From: Acidobacteriota bacterium | GTDB taxonomy: Bacteria > Acidobacteriota > Blastocatellia > Pyrinomonadales > Pyrinomonadaceae | NCBI GenBank assembly: GCA_020199975.1 | Contig: JAIVJP010000354.1 | Coordinates: 1-6,555, forward strand | DNA length: 6,555 nt | Reading direction: 5' to 3' | In this document: positions 1 through 6,387 of the stretch, piece after piece | How positions within the stretch are numbered: position 1 is the first letter of the stretch | How the letters are laid out: every line of letters starts with the position of its first letter | The notes under the pieces: model-generated | Databases searched by the model: none | Seen by the model: the letters and a program-made list of their open reading frames with translations, nothing else | What the model was told of the DNA's origin: nothing | Program-made: the position numbers and the translations under genes

Positions 1-171
1 GCGGCGCAGGCGCAATACGCTTCGGCCCACTGCCAGACCTTTGCCCCCATACAACGTGTTTTCCTCGAATTCCTCACCCTGCAATTTGGCGCCAATTTCA
101 GGCAGGCGGCGTCGCACATATTCACGCTGCTTGTTTGTGAGGCGATACTTTTTTTCGATCTCGATGGCCAT
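1..171 (-). CDS. CYTH-domain protein (triphosphate tunnel / class IV adenylate cyclase-like), N-terminal part
   Basis: The reverse strand from 171 to the window edge is an open frame of 57 codons starting MAIEIEKKYRLT. It holds the two N-terminal hallmarks of the CYTH fold: the ExExK metal/triphosphate motif (E4-I-E6-K-K8) and, about 30 residues later, an F-E-E-N-T-L-Y stretch (residues 35-41) followed by a basic LRLRR strand (residues 53-57). Members of this family are tunnel-shaped enzymes acting on triphosphates in the cytoplasm, as inorganic triphosphatase, thiamine triphosphatase or class IV adenylate cyclase. The visible part cannot tell which activity applies. The start is chosen because the ExExK motif normally lies within the first ten residues. 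No clear Shine-Dalgarno precedes it; the upstream bases are a TCTGCC-rich repeat. The gene follows the ABC permease on the same strand after 127 bases. The rest lies outside the window, so a C-terminal fusion such as a CHAD domain cannot be excluded. Confidence 0.82.
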   Translation of the reverse strand, partial: MAIEIEKKYRLTNKQREYVRRRLPEIGAKLQGEEFEENTLYGGKGLAVGRSVLRLRR

Positions 172-181
172 GTAATCAGTC

Positions 182-204
182 GGCAGAAGGCAGACGGCAG
201 GAGC
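182..204. repeat. Three-copy 7-bp GGCAG repeat, inverted partner of the 13-bp array
   Basis: Three degenerate 7-base units begin with GGCAG at 182, 189 and 196 (GGCAGAA, GGCAGAC, GGCAGGA). The last unit runs into GGCAGGAGC (196-204), whose exact reverse complement GCTCCTGCC occurs three times in the tandem array to the right (256-264, 269-277, 282-290). The two blocks could therefore pair as a long-loop stem in the transcript between the permease and CYTH genes. A small CGAA..TTCG hairpin (235-246) sits between them. It is read here as a low-complexity intergenic element; function unknown. Confidence 0.6.
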
Positions 205-246
205 CAGTGCCGGAAGGCGATTTAGTGCAAAGATCGAAGGTCTTCG

Positions 247-300
247 CTGCCTCCTGCTCCTGCCTCCTGCTCCTGCCTCCTGCTCCTGCCTCCTGCTCCT
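247..300. repeat. 13-bp tandem repeat, about 4.2 perfect copies
   Basis: The plus-strand unit CTGCCTCCTGCTC repeats with an exact period of 13 from 247 to 300, with no mismatch. On the minus (coding) strand the unit reads AGGAGCAGGAGGC, so each copy carries AGGAG and a perfect AGGAGG Shine-Dalgarno core. The array begins inside the TAG stop codon of the ABC permease (its last two bases belong to the first unit) and fills the start of the gap to the CYTH gene. No start codon follows the AGGAGG cores at normal spacing. Variable copy number is likely for a perfect array of this kind. Confidence 0.9.
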
Positions 301-1651
301 AGCTTTCTCTCACCCAGCGCCAAACTTCCGGAATTGTGGCGCGCTTGCCATACATCAACATCCCAATGCGATAAATTCGCGCGGCCAGCCAGGTGAGCAA
401 GATAACCGTGCCGAAACCAATCAATAGTGACAGCCCGATCTGCCAGAACGGCAGCGTCTGGGAGATGATGCGCACCGGCATTATCACCGGAGATGAAAGA
501 GGGAAGATTGAGGCCCAGAAGGCAATGGTTGACTCGGGGCTGCGCACCACCGGAAACACCAGGTAAAAGGAAAGAATGAGCGGCACAATCGCCACCAGCA
601 GAAAGCCCTGGCTTTCGTCATAAGTCCTCACGATCGACCCGATAACTGCATAAATGCTGGCGTACATGAAGAAGCCGATTAGGAAGAAGAGTACGAAATA
701 GACGACGTTAGCAGCGGAAACGGACGGTATTTGCAGATCCATGCCCTGACCTTTCAAGGTGGCAACGCCGTAGATCGAGAGTCCTCCAATAAGAAGTCCC
801 CAGATGGCAAACTGCGTGAGCGCGACCAGGGAAACTCCGACAAGTTTACCAAGCATAAGCGGAAACGGGCGCACAGAAGAGAATAGGATCTCAGCAATGC
901 GAGTCTCTTTCTCTTCCATAACGGCCGAAAGAACAGTACCGCCGTACATCAGTATCATGATGAAAATCAGTAAGCCGACGCCGAGCACCAGGAAGAAAGC
1001 CTCACCCGAATCCTGTTCTTCAGTCTCCTCACTGACCTTGAACGTATCCAAGGTCACGCGCTTCGACATTTCGCGCAGGAGGTTCTGATCTACACCCGTG
1101 TCCGCCAGGCGCTGCTCATTCACGGCACGGCTCAGGCCCTCTTCAATTTGGATGGAGTTCATAAAATCACCCACGTTGCGTCCATAGTACTCTGCCTTCT
1201 TTCCAGTCAACACATCGGGCGGAATCACAATGTAGCCATCCAGTTCTTTCCGGCGCACGCGTTCATTCAGCTCACGCTTGAGGTCTTCGAGAGGGCGGCC
1301 GGCTGGCGCAACTTTCTCGATTTTGATATCTCCCTTCATCGCCATGCCCGCCTGACGCGCTCGTTCCTCAGGACTCTGACTCATGTCCATTGGCAGGCCG
1401 CCGGGCAAGGATGGGTCAGATCCCTCGCTGGCTTCATTAATAATGGAGTCCCGCACGCGATCGAAGATTCTCCCTGTCTGGTCCACGATGGCGAGGCGCG
1501 TGACTTCGCCGGTCTCCATCATGGCAATCAACACAGGTACAACCATGAACGCCAACATGATGATCGGCCCCAGGATGGTAGAAAAGATAAAGGCTTTGCT
1601 GTTCACCCTGGTTAAATATTCGCGCTTGATAATAGTCAGGAGTTTTTTCAT
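299..1651 (-). CDS. ABC-2 type exporter permease, NatB/YhaP-like
   Basis: This 450-residue protein is the membrane subunit partner of the ATPase encoded just upstream. An N-terminal KREYLTRVNSKAF stretch leads into a first membrane segment (about 21-45), then a large non-membrane domain (about 46-215), and then roughly six further hydrophobic segments (about 218-243, 267-293, 314-340, 348-369, 376-395, 404-427). The cytoplasmic loop EEKETRIAEIL (246-256) and the following SSVRPFPLMLGK stretch are typical of ABC-2 permeases. One segment, a large domain, then a cluster of segments is the NatB/YhaP architecture, known for Na+ efflux or export of uncharacterised substrates; the substrate here cannot be read from sequence. 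Its ATG overlaps the ATPase stop by four bases (ATGA), which suggests translational coupling. A weak GAAGG lies a few bases upstream (about 1655-1659). The stop codon runs directly into a 13-bp tandem repeat. Family assignment is sure; substrate is unknown. Confidence 0.93.
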   Translation of the reverse strand: MKKLLTIIKREYLTRVNSKAFIFSTILGPIIMLAFMVVPVLIAMMETGEVTRLAIVDQTGRIFDRVRDSIINEASEGSDPSLPGGLPMDMSQSPEERARQAGMAMKGDIKIEKVAPAGRPLEDLKRELNERVRRKELDGYIVIPPDVLTGKKAEYYGRNVGDFMNSIQIEEGLSRAVNEQRLADTGVDQNLLREMSKRVTLDTFKVSEETEEQDSGEAFFLVLGVGLLIFIMILMYGGTVLSAVMEEKETRIAEILFSSVRPFPLMLGKLVGVSLVALTQFAIWGLLIGGLSIYGVATLKGQGMDLQIPSVSAANVVYFVLFFLIGFFMYASIYAVIGSIVRTYDESQGFLLVAIVPLILSFYLVFPVVRSPESTIAFWASIFPLSSPVIMPVRIISQTLPFWQIGLSLLIGFGTVILLTWLAARIYRIGMLMYGKRATIPEVWRWVRES

Positions 1652-2562
1652 GTACCTTCACTTAACTTTTCGATAAAGATGTCGTGTAAGGTCGGTTCGA
1701 CTAGCTCAAATTTCGTAATACGCGCGCCTGATTCGAGCAATAGTTTTAGCACGATCTGCGGATCGACACCCTCCGCCAACAAAGCCTCAACTTCGTCACT
1801 CTGCCTTTTGACACTGGCAACAATGCTTCTGTCGTCTAAAACGCCGTCTCCGCCTTCAGCGCGCAACGCAACGCTGGTGCGCCCGAAGCTGCGCTTCACA
1901 TCTCTGAGACTTCCTTCCAAAACTTTCTGGGAGCGATTGATCAAACAGATGTCGTCACAAATTTTCTCAGCCAGCTCCATCAGGTGGGTAGAGAAGATGA
2001 TGGTCTTGCCAGCTGCTTTGAATTCCAGTACGATCCCTTTTAGAAGTTCCATGTTGATAGGATCAAGTCCGGAAAATGGTTCATCGAGAATCAGCAGGTC
2101 GGGGTCGTGAATAACCGCTGCGATAAACTGAATCTTCTGCTGCATGCCTTTCGAGAGGGCTTCCACCTTCTTGTTCTTCCATTCAACGAGCTTCATTCTC
2201 TCAAGCCAGCGGTCAACGGCATCCTTAGCTGTCCTTCCCTTGAAGTCTTTCAGCTCGGCAAAGAAAAGCAGCTGATCGCTGATTCTCATTTTCCGGTAGA
2301 GGCCTCGCTCTTCGGGCAAGTAACCTATTCGGTCCTGCGACCCCGCGTTCATCTGCTGCCCGAAGAGTTGTATAGCTCCCGAATCGGGAGCAGTTATATT
2401 GACGATCATGCGAATCGTCGTAGTCTTCCCGGCCCCATTCGGACCTATCAGTCCATAGATTCTCCCTGCCCGGACAGCCAAGCTAAGGTCGTTCACAGCA
2501 GTAAACTCAGCAAATCTTTTGGTCACGTGTTCTAAGCTGACCGTAGTTTGGCTGCTGGTCAT
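1648..2562 (-). CDS. ABC exporter ATP-binding protein, NatA/YhaQ-like
   Basis: This 304-residue cytoplasmic ATPase powers the ABC-2 permease encoded next. All nucleotide-binding motifs are present: Walker A GPNGAGKT (40-47), signature LSKGMQQK (136-143), Walker B LLILDEP (156-162) with D-loop SGLDP (164-168), and switch histidine H193 in STH. The Q-loop position reads YLPEERGLY (81-89), with glutamate where most ABC ATPases have glutamine; as I recall, this is usual for the NatA/YhaQ branch. Residues from about 215 on form the accessory C-terminal domain (DUF4162-like), ending in EPTLHDIFIEKL, a typical ending for this branch. The length is normal. The start is set by the ABC domain beginning at about residue 8; no good Shine-Dalgarno precedes it. 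It is the first gene of a two-gene operon transcribed leftward from the divergent region at 2563-2802. The exported substrate is not evident. Confidence 0.95.
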   Translation of the reverse strand: MTSSQTTVSLEHVTKRFAEFTAVNDLSLAVRAGRIYGLIGPNGAGKTTTIRMIVNITAPDSGAIQLFGQQMNAGSQDRIGYLPEERGLYRKMRISDQLLFFAELKDFKGRTAKDAVDRWLERMKLVEWKNKKVEALSKGMQQKIQFIAAVIHDPDLLILDEPFSGLDPINMELLKGIVLEFKAAGKTIIFSTHLMELAEKICDDICLINRSQKVLEGSLRDVKRSFGRTSVALRAEGGDGVLDDRSIVASVKRQSDEVEALLAEGVDPQIVLKLLLESGARITKFELVEPTLHDIFIEKLSEGT

Positions 2563-2802
2563 TTGGCTATGGCTCAGTTCTCTCTGACGATTCTGCTTAA
2601 ATTATTCTCTTCAGATACTTAGAAAACTATACGAATAAATAGATGTGCGGGTTTTTATCTTGCGCTATTACTCGGATCTGATACATAGTTACCCAACCCA
2701 CGGCGGCTGCGGGATCGTTTAGATACCGAAACAGAATCTCTCCGGCTGCTCGAAGCAGGCGTCTCCCCAATCAGCGACTTGCCCACACTTTGTTAACGAA
2801 TC
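2563..2802. promoter_or_regulatory. Divergent intergenic region between the ABC operon and the VWFA gene
   Basis: These 240 bases separate two divergent genes and must hold both promoters, unless transcription starts elsewhere. The part at about 2595-2660 is clearly AT-rich. On the minus strand, AATAAT (plus-strand ATTATT, 2601-2606) matches five of six -10 bases and lies about 40 bases before the ATPase start, but no good -35 is seen. On the plus strand, TTGCGC (2660-2665) and TACATA (2682-2687) are spaced 16 bases apart, each matching only three of six consensus bases. No operator or riboswitch is recognisable. The region is called from gene arrangement; individual boxes are guesses. Confidence 0.35.
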
Positions 2803-4497
2803 ATGCCTGCCCGAACTAGTTTGATCAAGATAGCTTCAGCGCGCATCTTGACCTGCCTTCTGACTCTCTCGCTCAATATCCTGGGCCAAACAGGATCGCG
2901 TCCGCAGGATCAATCCGAGGTTGTGCGGGTGTTTACTGATCTCGTACAAACCGATGTCATGGTTTTCGACAAGCAGGGGCGTTTCGCCGACGGTTTGCGC
3001 CGAGAAGATTTCGAGCTGCGCATCGATGGTAAGGTGAAGCCGATCGAATTCTTCGAGCGGATCTCAGTGGGAAGCGTCAACGAAGAAACCCAACTCTCGG
3101 CCGCCCGGGGAACTTTATCTGCAAACAAGACCAGCCCGCTGGGTGCGGTGCCGCTGGATCGTGGTCGGACAGTTTTCTTTTATCTGGATGACCTGCATCT
3201 TGGACTAGGTAGCCTCGCGGCGACTCGGAAAGTGATGACTGACTTCATCGAGAAAGAGATGAATCAGAATGACGAAGCCGCAATCACTTCGGCCAGTGGT
3301 CAGATAGGTTTTCTCCAACAGCTCTCCGATCAAAAGGCTGTGCTGCGCGCTGCGCTGCAACGGGTCAAATATCGTCCCTACTCCGTTCGAGATTTCGACC
3401 GTCCCGCAATGACGGAGTATCAGGCGCTCCTAATTGATAGTAATGATAGGGACGTGCTCGAGTACTTCTTAGAGCAGACAATGAGGTCCAATCCCGGCAT
3501 TACTCGTGATATTGCCGAAAATATGGTTAGAGTTCGCGTGACTACGATTTTGCAACAGGCCTCGAACATCACTCGCCAAACGCTGTCTGGTCTTGAAGAG
3601 CTAGTCAAGTCTTCCAGCAAATTGCCCGGACGCAAGCTTGTGTTTTTCTTCTCGGACGGCTTCCTGCTGGACCATCGCAACTCAGATTCGCTGGCAAATA
3701 TCAGAAAGATAACCAGCGACGCAGCGCGAAACGGGGTGGTGATCTATTCCCTGGACGCCCGCGGCCTGGTCGCCAGCGTATCTGATGTCAGCGTTGAATC
3801 CGCCTTCGATCTTACCGGACGACTCGATCGGTCCACACATGGTGAGTTGAAGGCCACGCAGGACGCAATGCACGCACTTGCCCGCGACACAGGCGGAAGA
3901 CCCGTCTTTAATACAAACGCGTTGGGAGTCGGGTTGTCACGCGCGCTGCAGGAAACCTCTGTTTATTACTTGCTCGCCTGGAGGCCGGATCGGGAAGCTC
4001 AGGAAGGCAAGTTTCGCCGTATTGAGGTGAAGTTATTGGAAAAGCCGGAATTAAAAGTGCGAGTACGTCGGGGATTTTATGACGGAGAGCCTGCGCCCGT
4101 TGAGAGCAAGGCGAAGAACCCAAGACCTGCGGTAAAAACGCCGGAAGTGCAGTTGCGCGAGGCCCTCGGAACCGCGTATCCAGATCGCGGCATTCCGATC
4201 GCGTTGAACCTAAATTATATTCATGCGCCGGACAAGAGAATGTTGCTTTCTACTTCATTGAAGATCGCAGGAGAGTCTCTTTCGTTTAGTCCCGAGGACG
4301 GCAAGCAGAAGGCGGCGGTGCAAATCCTTGGCTTGTTCTTTAACGACCGGGGCCAGTCTGGTGCGCGCTTCGCAGAACGGCTGACGATGACTGCCAAATC
4401 CGAGAGTTCGGTGAAGGGTTCGGACGCGAGCGTTGCATACGGGCACTGCTACCACGAATACCCCAGGCAATGGCCAACCAGCGTCCGAGCCGGTTGA
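2803..4497 (+). CDS. Secreted VWFA-related protein (acidobacterial family), frame broken near the 3' end
   Basis: The 564-residue frame starts with a Sec signal peptide: basic residues in the first 14, then a hydrophobic core (about 15-28) ending ILGQ. The product is probably exported. A conserved N-terminal block follows (about 43-86, VRVFTDLVQTDVMVFDKQG then EDFELRIDGK), then a von Willebrand A-like domain (about 123-425). Its first strand reads VFFYLDDLHL rather than the classical DxSxS metal site. A later FFFSDG (281-286) fits the third metal-site loop, and GVVIYSLDARGL and SVYYLLAWRP are typical of this family (I believe TIGR03436), whose role is unknown. The start is firm: an in-frame TAA lies at 2794-2796, no other ATG precedes the signal peptide, and the next methionine is residue 53. 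No Shine-Dalgarno is visible. The last 20 or so residues (from about 546) look unrelated to the family, because the true C-terminal part continues in the +1 frame (4433-4813). Probably a pseudogene or a sequencing/assembly error. Confidence 0.85.
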   Translation: MPARTSLIKIASARILTCLLTLSLNILGQTGSRPQDQSEVVRVFTDLVQTDVMVFDKQGRFADGLRREDFELRIDGKVKPIEFFERISVGSVNEETQLSAARGTLSANKTSPLGAVPLDRGRTVFFYLDDLHLGLGSLAATRKVMTDFIEKEMNQNDEAAITSASGQIGFLQQLSDQKAVLRAALQRVKYRPYSVRDFDRPAMTEYQALLIDSNDRDVLEYFLEQTMRSNPGITRDIAENMVRVRVTTILQQASNITRQTLSGLEELVKSSSKLPGRKLVFFFSDGFLLDHRNSDSLANIRKITSDAARNGVVIYSLDARGLVASVSDVSVESAFDLTGRLDRSTHGELKATQDAMHALARDTGGRPVFNTNALGVGLSRALQETSVYYLLAWRPDREAQEGKFRRIEVKLLEKPELKVRVRRGFYDGEPAPVESKAKNPRPAVKTPEVQLREALGTAYPDRGIPIALNLNYIHAPDKRMLLSTSLKIAGESLSFSPEDGKQKAAVQILGLFFNDRGQSGARFAERLTMTAKSESSVKGSDASVAYGHCYHEYPRQWPTSVRAG

Positions 4498-4813
4498 CTT
4501 GAGTATCGACGGTCAGTATCAGCGAAATTCTGTGCTCCGTTTTGTCTTCTTCGTATACAATGCGGCGCGAGCGCCGGCAGACTCACTTCCGGACGTGGCG
4601 GCTCAAGTACAAATCCTGCGTGACAACCAGCCGGTAATCACAACTGCACTCAAAAAGATCGCGACCGAAGGAGTAGATCTTGATCGGCTTCCTTACGCCG
4701 CTGATCTCTCTCTAGCGGGCTTACCCGCGGGGCAGTATGTGCTGCAAGTCACGGCCGTGGACCGCGTCTCAAAAACCAGTGCCTCGCAACAGAACCGATT
4801 CTCAATTCAATAA
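4433..4813 (+). pseudogene. Detached C-terminal part of the VWFA-related protein (frame +1)
   Basis: This frame is open from 4415 and gives a 126-residue product from the ATG at 4433. From EPVDLSIDGQYQRNSVLRF onward it reads like the C-terminal domain of VWFA-related proteins: FVFFVYNAARAP, VQILRDNQPVITT, LPYAADLSLAGLP, GQYVLQVTAVDR, and the ending KTSASQQNRFSIQ. It overlaps the 3' end of the frame-1 gene by 65 bases and has no signal peptide and no convincing ribosome site, so it is unlikely to be a gene in its own right. It is best read as the end of one ancestral gene running 2803-4813. Restoring the frame needs a +1 shift between 4415 and 4494. A run of four C at 4461-4464 is one possible error site. 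Homology to the family is recalled, not computed. Confidence 0.8.
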
Positions 4814-4914
4814 CTGGAATGGGTTTGGCTCTGTATTGCCTGGGCTGGAGCTGACGCCGGGAGGCACAGGCATCGACTCTTTTGTTTTCACTGCAACCCT
4901 GAATGCGTTAACCC

Positions 4915-4929
4915 TTCGGCGCGGCCGAA
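4915..4929. repeat. Small GC-rich hairpin in the convergent gap
   Basis: TTCGGC-GCG-GCCGAA is a perfect 6-bp stem with a 3-base loop. It sits between the convergent VWFA and acyltransferase genes, about 100 bases after the former and 33 after the latter. Neither strand shows a T-run after the stem (CACAATTATCG on plus, GGGTTAACGC on minus), so it is not a standard intrinsic terminator, though position suggests a role in transcript ends. The rest of 4814-4961 shows nothing recognisable. Confidence 0.4.
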
Positions 4930-4948
4930 CACAATTATCGTTGTCCTG

Positions 4949-4984
4949 ATTGGTGGACTTCTCACAAATACGACAGCCACCAAT
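4949..4984. repeat. 8-bp inverted repeat spanning the acyltransferase stop codon
   Basis: ATTGGTGG (4949-4956) and CCACCAAT (4977-4984) are exact reverse complements with a 20-base loop that contains the TGA stop (4962-4964) of the minus-strand membrane acyltransferase. One arm lies in that gene's last codons (the Trp-Trp pair). No T-run follows on either strand. It may form an mRNA 3' stem-loop or may be chance. Confidence 0.4.
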
Positions 4985-6248
4985 TCTTCCGGCGCTGCTT
5001 CACGGCCGCGAACCACTTACACAGGTGGTAGAGCAGGATGACTCCCACAATCCAGCAGCCATAGACGACAGCCAGGTTGAAACCACTGCCCGGGGGCGGA
5101 CCGGAGGATCCAATCTGACTGCCAAACATCCACCTAACTGGTTTGCCCGCGGCGAGGTGCACAAGTACCGAAATGAAGTGGGCCGTCGGCCATTGCAAGA
5201 GATAGAAGAAAAGCGGCACGCGACCGAACGCAATGAAGGCATTTCGAATCTTGCCACCCAGAGACTGTCGAACAGGTTCTGGTTCTGCGGACGCATTCTG
5301 GTTCGATTGAAACCACGCCAACGCGAACATTGCCGGTCCAAGGGTCATCAGTAGAAACAACAGCGAGGGCGGATACTTCGTTGTGTTTAGAAATGAGAGA
5401 ACGGTAAATACTGGAGAGCTCTGCGAGGACCAGTGAGAAGGATCGCCATATAGATTAATAACCCTAAGAATGATGAAGAGCGCGGTCGCTACACTTCCCA
5501 TGACTAGCAATATCCGCCGCCGGCGCGGGTCATCCAGTTGGTAAAGCGCGCCGAAAGCGTAGCCGGCCGCCATCACGCCAACCCAGGGGATTAGCGGGTA
5601 AATCACGAACACTACCGGGCTGGGAAATCCGACCACGGGAAATGCCTCAAACGGTTGGTGCAATATGAAATAGAGCTTCGCCCAATAGCCTGGAACCGGA
5701 CTATCCGGACCCTGCCAACCGCCTTGCACCTTATAACGATCCAGCAAGTTGTGAAGGGCAATCATCCCAATTCCAAAGCCAGCTACGACGCGGAGCGGCA
5801 AGTGGATCAATCCAGCCAGTAGAATCATGGAGACGCCAATAACCCAGATCACTTGCATGACGCCCAAGAATCTATAGTCCACGTTAAAGAAAACGCTTAT
5901 GCGCACCACGGTAAACTCCAGCAGAATTAGCCAGAGTCCACGTGTTATCAAAAAGCGCGATAAGTCTCTCTTGCTCTTGCCGCGAATTAATTGCAAATAA
6001 GCGCCCGTGCCCGCCAGGAATACAAACACCGGCGCGCAGAGATGTGTAATCCAGCGGGTGAAGAAAAGCACCACGTTGGTACGTGACAGGTCTGCGGGAT
6101 CGAAACCTTGCAGGACGTCGCGATGTACAAAGTCGCGCGTATGATCGAGCATCATGATCACCATCACGATGCCGCGCAGGAGATCAATTGAGTCGATCCG
6201 CCCGCGCTTCGGGTTGAAGTGCGCAGGTTGAGAGCTGCCCATTACCAT
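4962..6248 (-). CDS. Membrane acyltransferase-like protein, heparan-alpha-glucosaminide N-acetyltransferase (DUF1624) family
   Basis: This 428-residue integral membrane protein has about ten hydrophobic segments (roughly 21-38, 58-85, 97-118, 128-148, 152-168, 211-237, 245-265, 293-313, 337-362, 388-412). The opening RIDSIDLLRGIVMVIMMLDHTRDF (about 17-40) is the signature of the bacterial HGSNAT_cat/DUF1624 group; YPLIPWVGVMAAGYAFG (217-233) and FGRVPLFFYLLQWP (341-354) also fit. Eukaryotic relatives move an acetyl group from acetyl-CoA across a membrane onto a sugar amine. The bacterial substrate is unknown, with cell-envelope glycan a reasonable guess. H36 in LDHTRDF is a candidate functional histidine. 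The start is limited by an in-frame TGA directly before ATG 6248; a second ATG is two codons later (6242). AAGG lies about ten bases before the first ATG. The gene is isolated: a terminator separates it from the upstream serA-like gene, and the VWFA gene converges on it. Confidence 0.88.
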   Translation of the reverse strand: MVMGSSQPAHFNPKRGRIDSIDLLRGIVMVIMMLDHTRDFVHRDVLQGFDPADLSRTNVVLFFTRWITHLCAPVFVFLAGTGAYLQLIRGKSKRDLSRFLITRGLWLILLEFTVVRISVFFNVDYRFLGVMQVIWVIGVSMILLAGLIHLPLRVVAGFGIGMIALHNLLDRYKVQGGWQGPDSPVPGYWAKLYFILHQPFEAFPVVGFPSPVVFVIYPLIPWVGVMAAGYAFGALYQLDDPRRRRILLVMGSVATALFIILRVINLYGDPSHWSSQSSPVFTVLSFLNTTKYPPSLLFLLMTLGPAMFALAWFQSNQNASAEPEPVRQSLGGKIRNAFIAFGRVPLFFYLLQWPTAHFISVLVHLAAGKPVRWMFGSQIGSSGPPPGSGFNLAVVYGCWIVGVILLYHLCKWFAAVKQRRKNWWLSYL

Positions 6249-6325
6249 TCACTGCATGCCTTGGCTATAAACTAGGTTTACGATTCGAGTAGTACCGGCG
6301 ATTACTTGAGCTAAACTTTTGGAGC

Positions 6326-6364
6326 AAAAAGAGGCGCCGTTTCATGATATGAAAACAGCGCCTC
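6326..6364 (-). terminator. Intrinsic terminator of the serA-like gene
   Basis: Outer arms GAGGCGC (6331-6337) and GCGCCTC (6358-6364) pair over 7 bp. After a C/A mismatch, GTTTCAT (6339-6345) pairs with ATGAAAAC (6349-6356) with one bulged A, closing on a 3-base GAT loop. Read on the minus strand the stem is followed at once by TTTTT (plus-strand AAAAA, 6326-6330), the classical form. It lies 23 bases after the serA-like stop codon and insulates the downstream acyltransferase gene. Confidence 0.9.
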
Positions 6365-6387
6365 ATTTATTTGTAGACACCTTACCC

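Noticed and set aside
247..300. Tandem repeat as a CRISPR array
   Set aside because: Units are 13 bp and directly adjacent, with no spacers and no cas genes nearby.
1148..1615. 155-codon open frame on the plus strand, antisense to the ABC permease
   Set aside because: It lies entirely within a well-supported permease gene on the other strand, has no recognisable domain, and its composition is what antisense reading of a membrane protein gene gives.
2746..2758. CTGCT-CGA-AGCAG hairpin upstream of the VWFA gene
   Set aside because: A 5-bp stem of this kind is expected by chance; no T-run or other regulatory context is seen.
2689..2796. A 35-codon stretch in frame with the VWFA gene, ending at the TAA 2794-2796, that reads somewhat like protein (RLDTETESLRLLEAG)
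   Set aside because: It has no ATG, is short, and is bounded by stops on both sides; chance is enough. Its stop codon is useful only in fixing the VWFA start.
4461..4464. CCCC as a programmed +1 frameshift site joining the two VWFA frames
   Set aside because: It lacks the usual features (slippery stop context or upstream stimulatory signal), and the missing middle segment argues for deletion rather than recoding.
4950..5354. 134-codon plus-strand frame at the end of the acyltransferase gene
   Set aside because: It is antisense to the conserved C-terminal part of the membrane acyltransferase and has no motif of its own.
6266..6280. TAAAC-TAG-GTTTA palindrome and a TATAGC-like -10 in front of the acyltransferase gene
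   Set aside because: The palindrome is only 5 bp per arm and the promoter lacks a -35 match, so neither an operator nor a promoter can be claimed.
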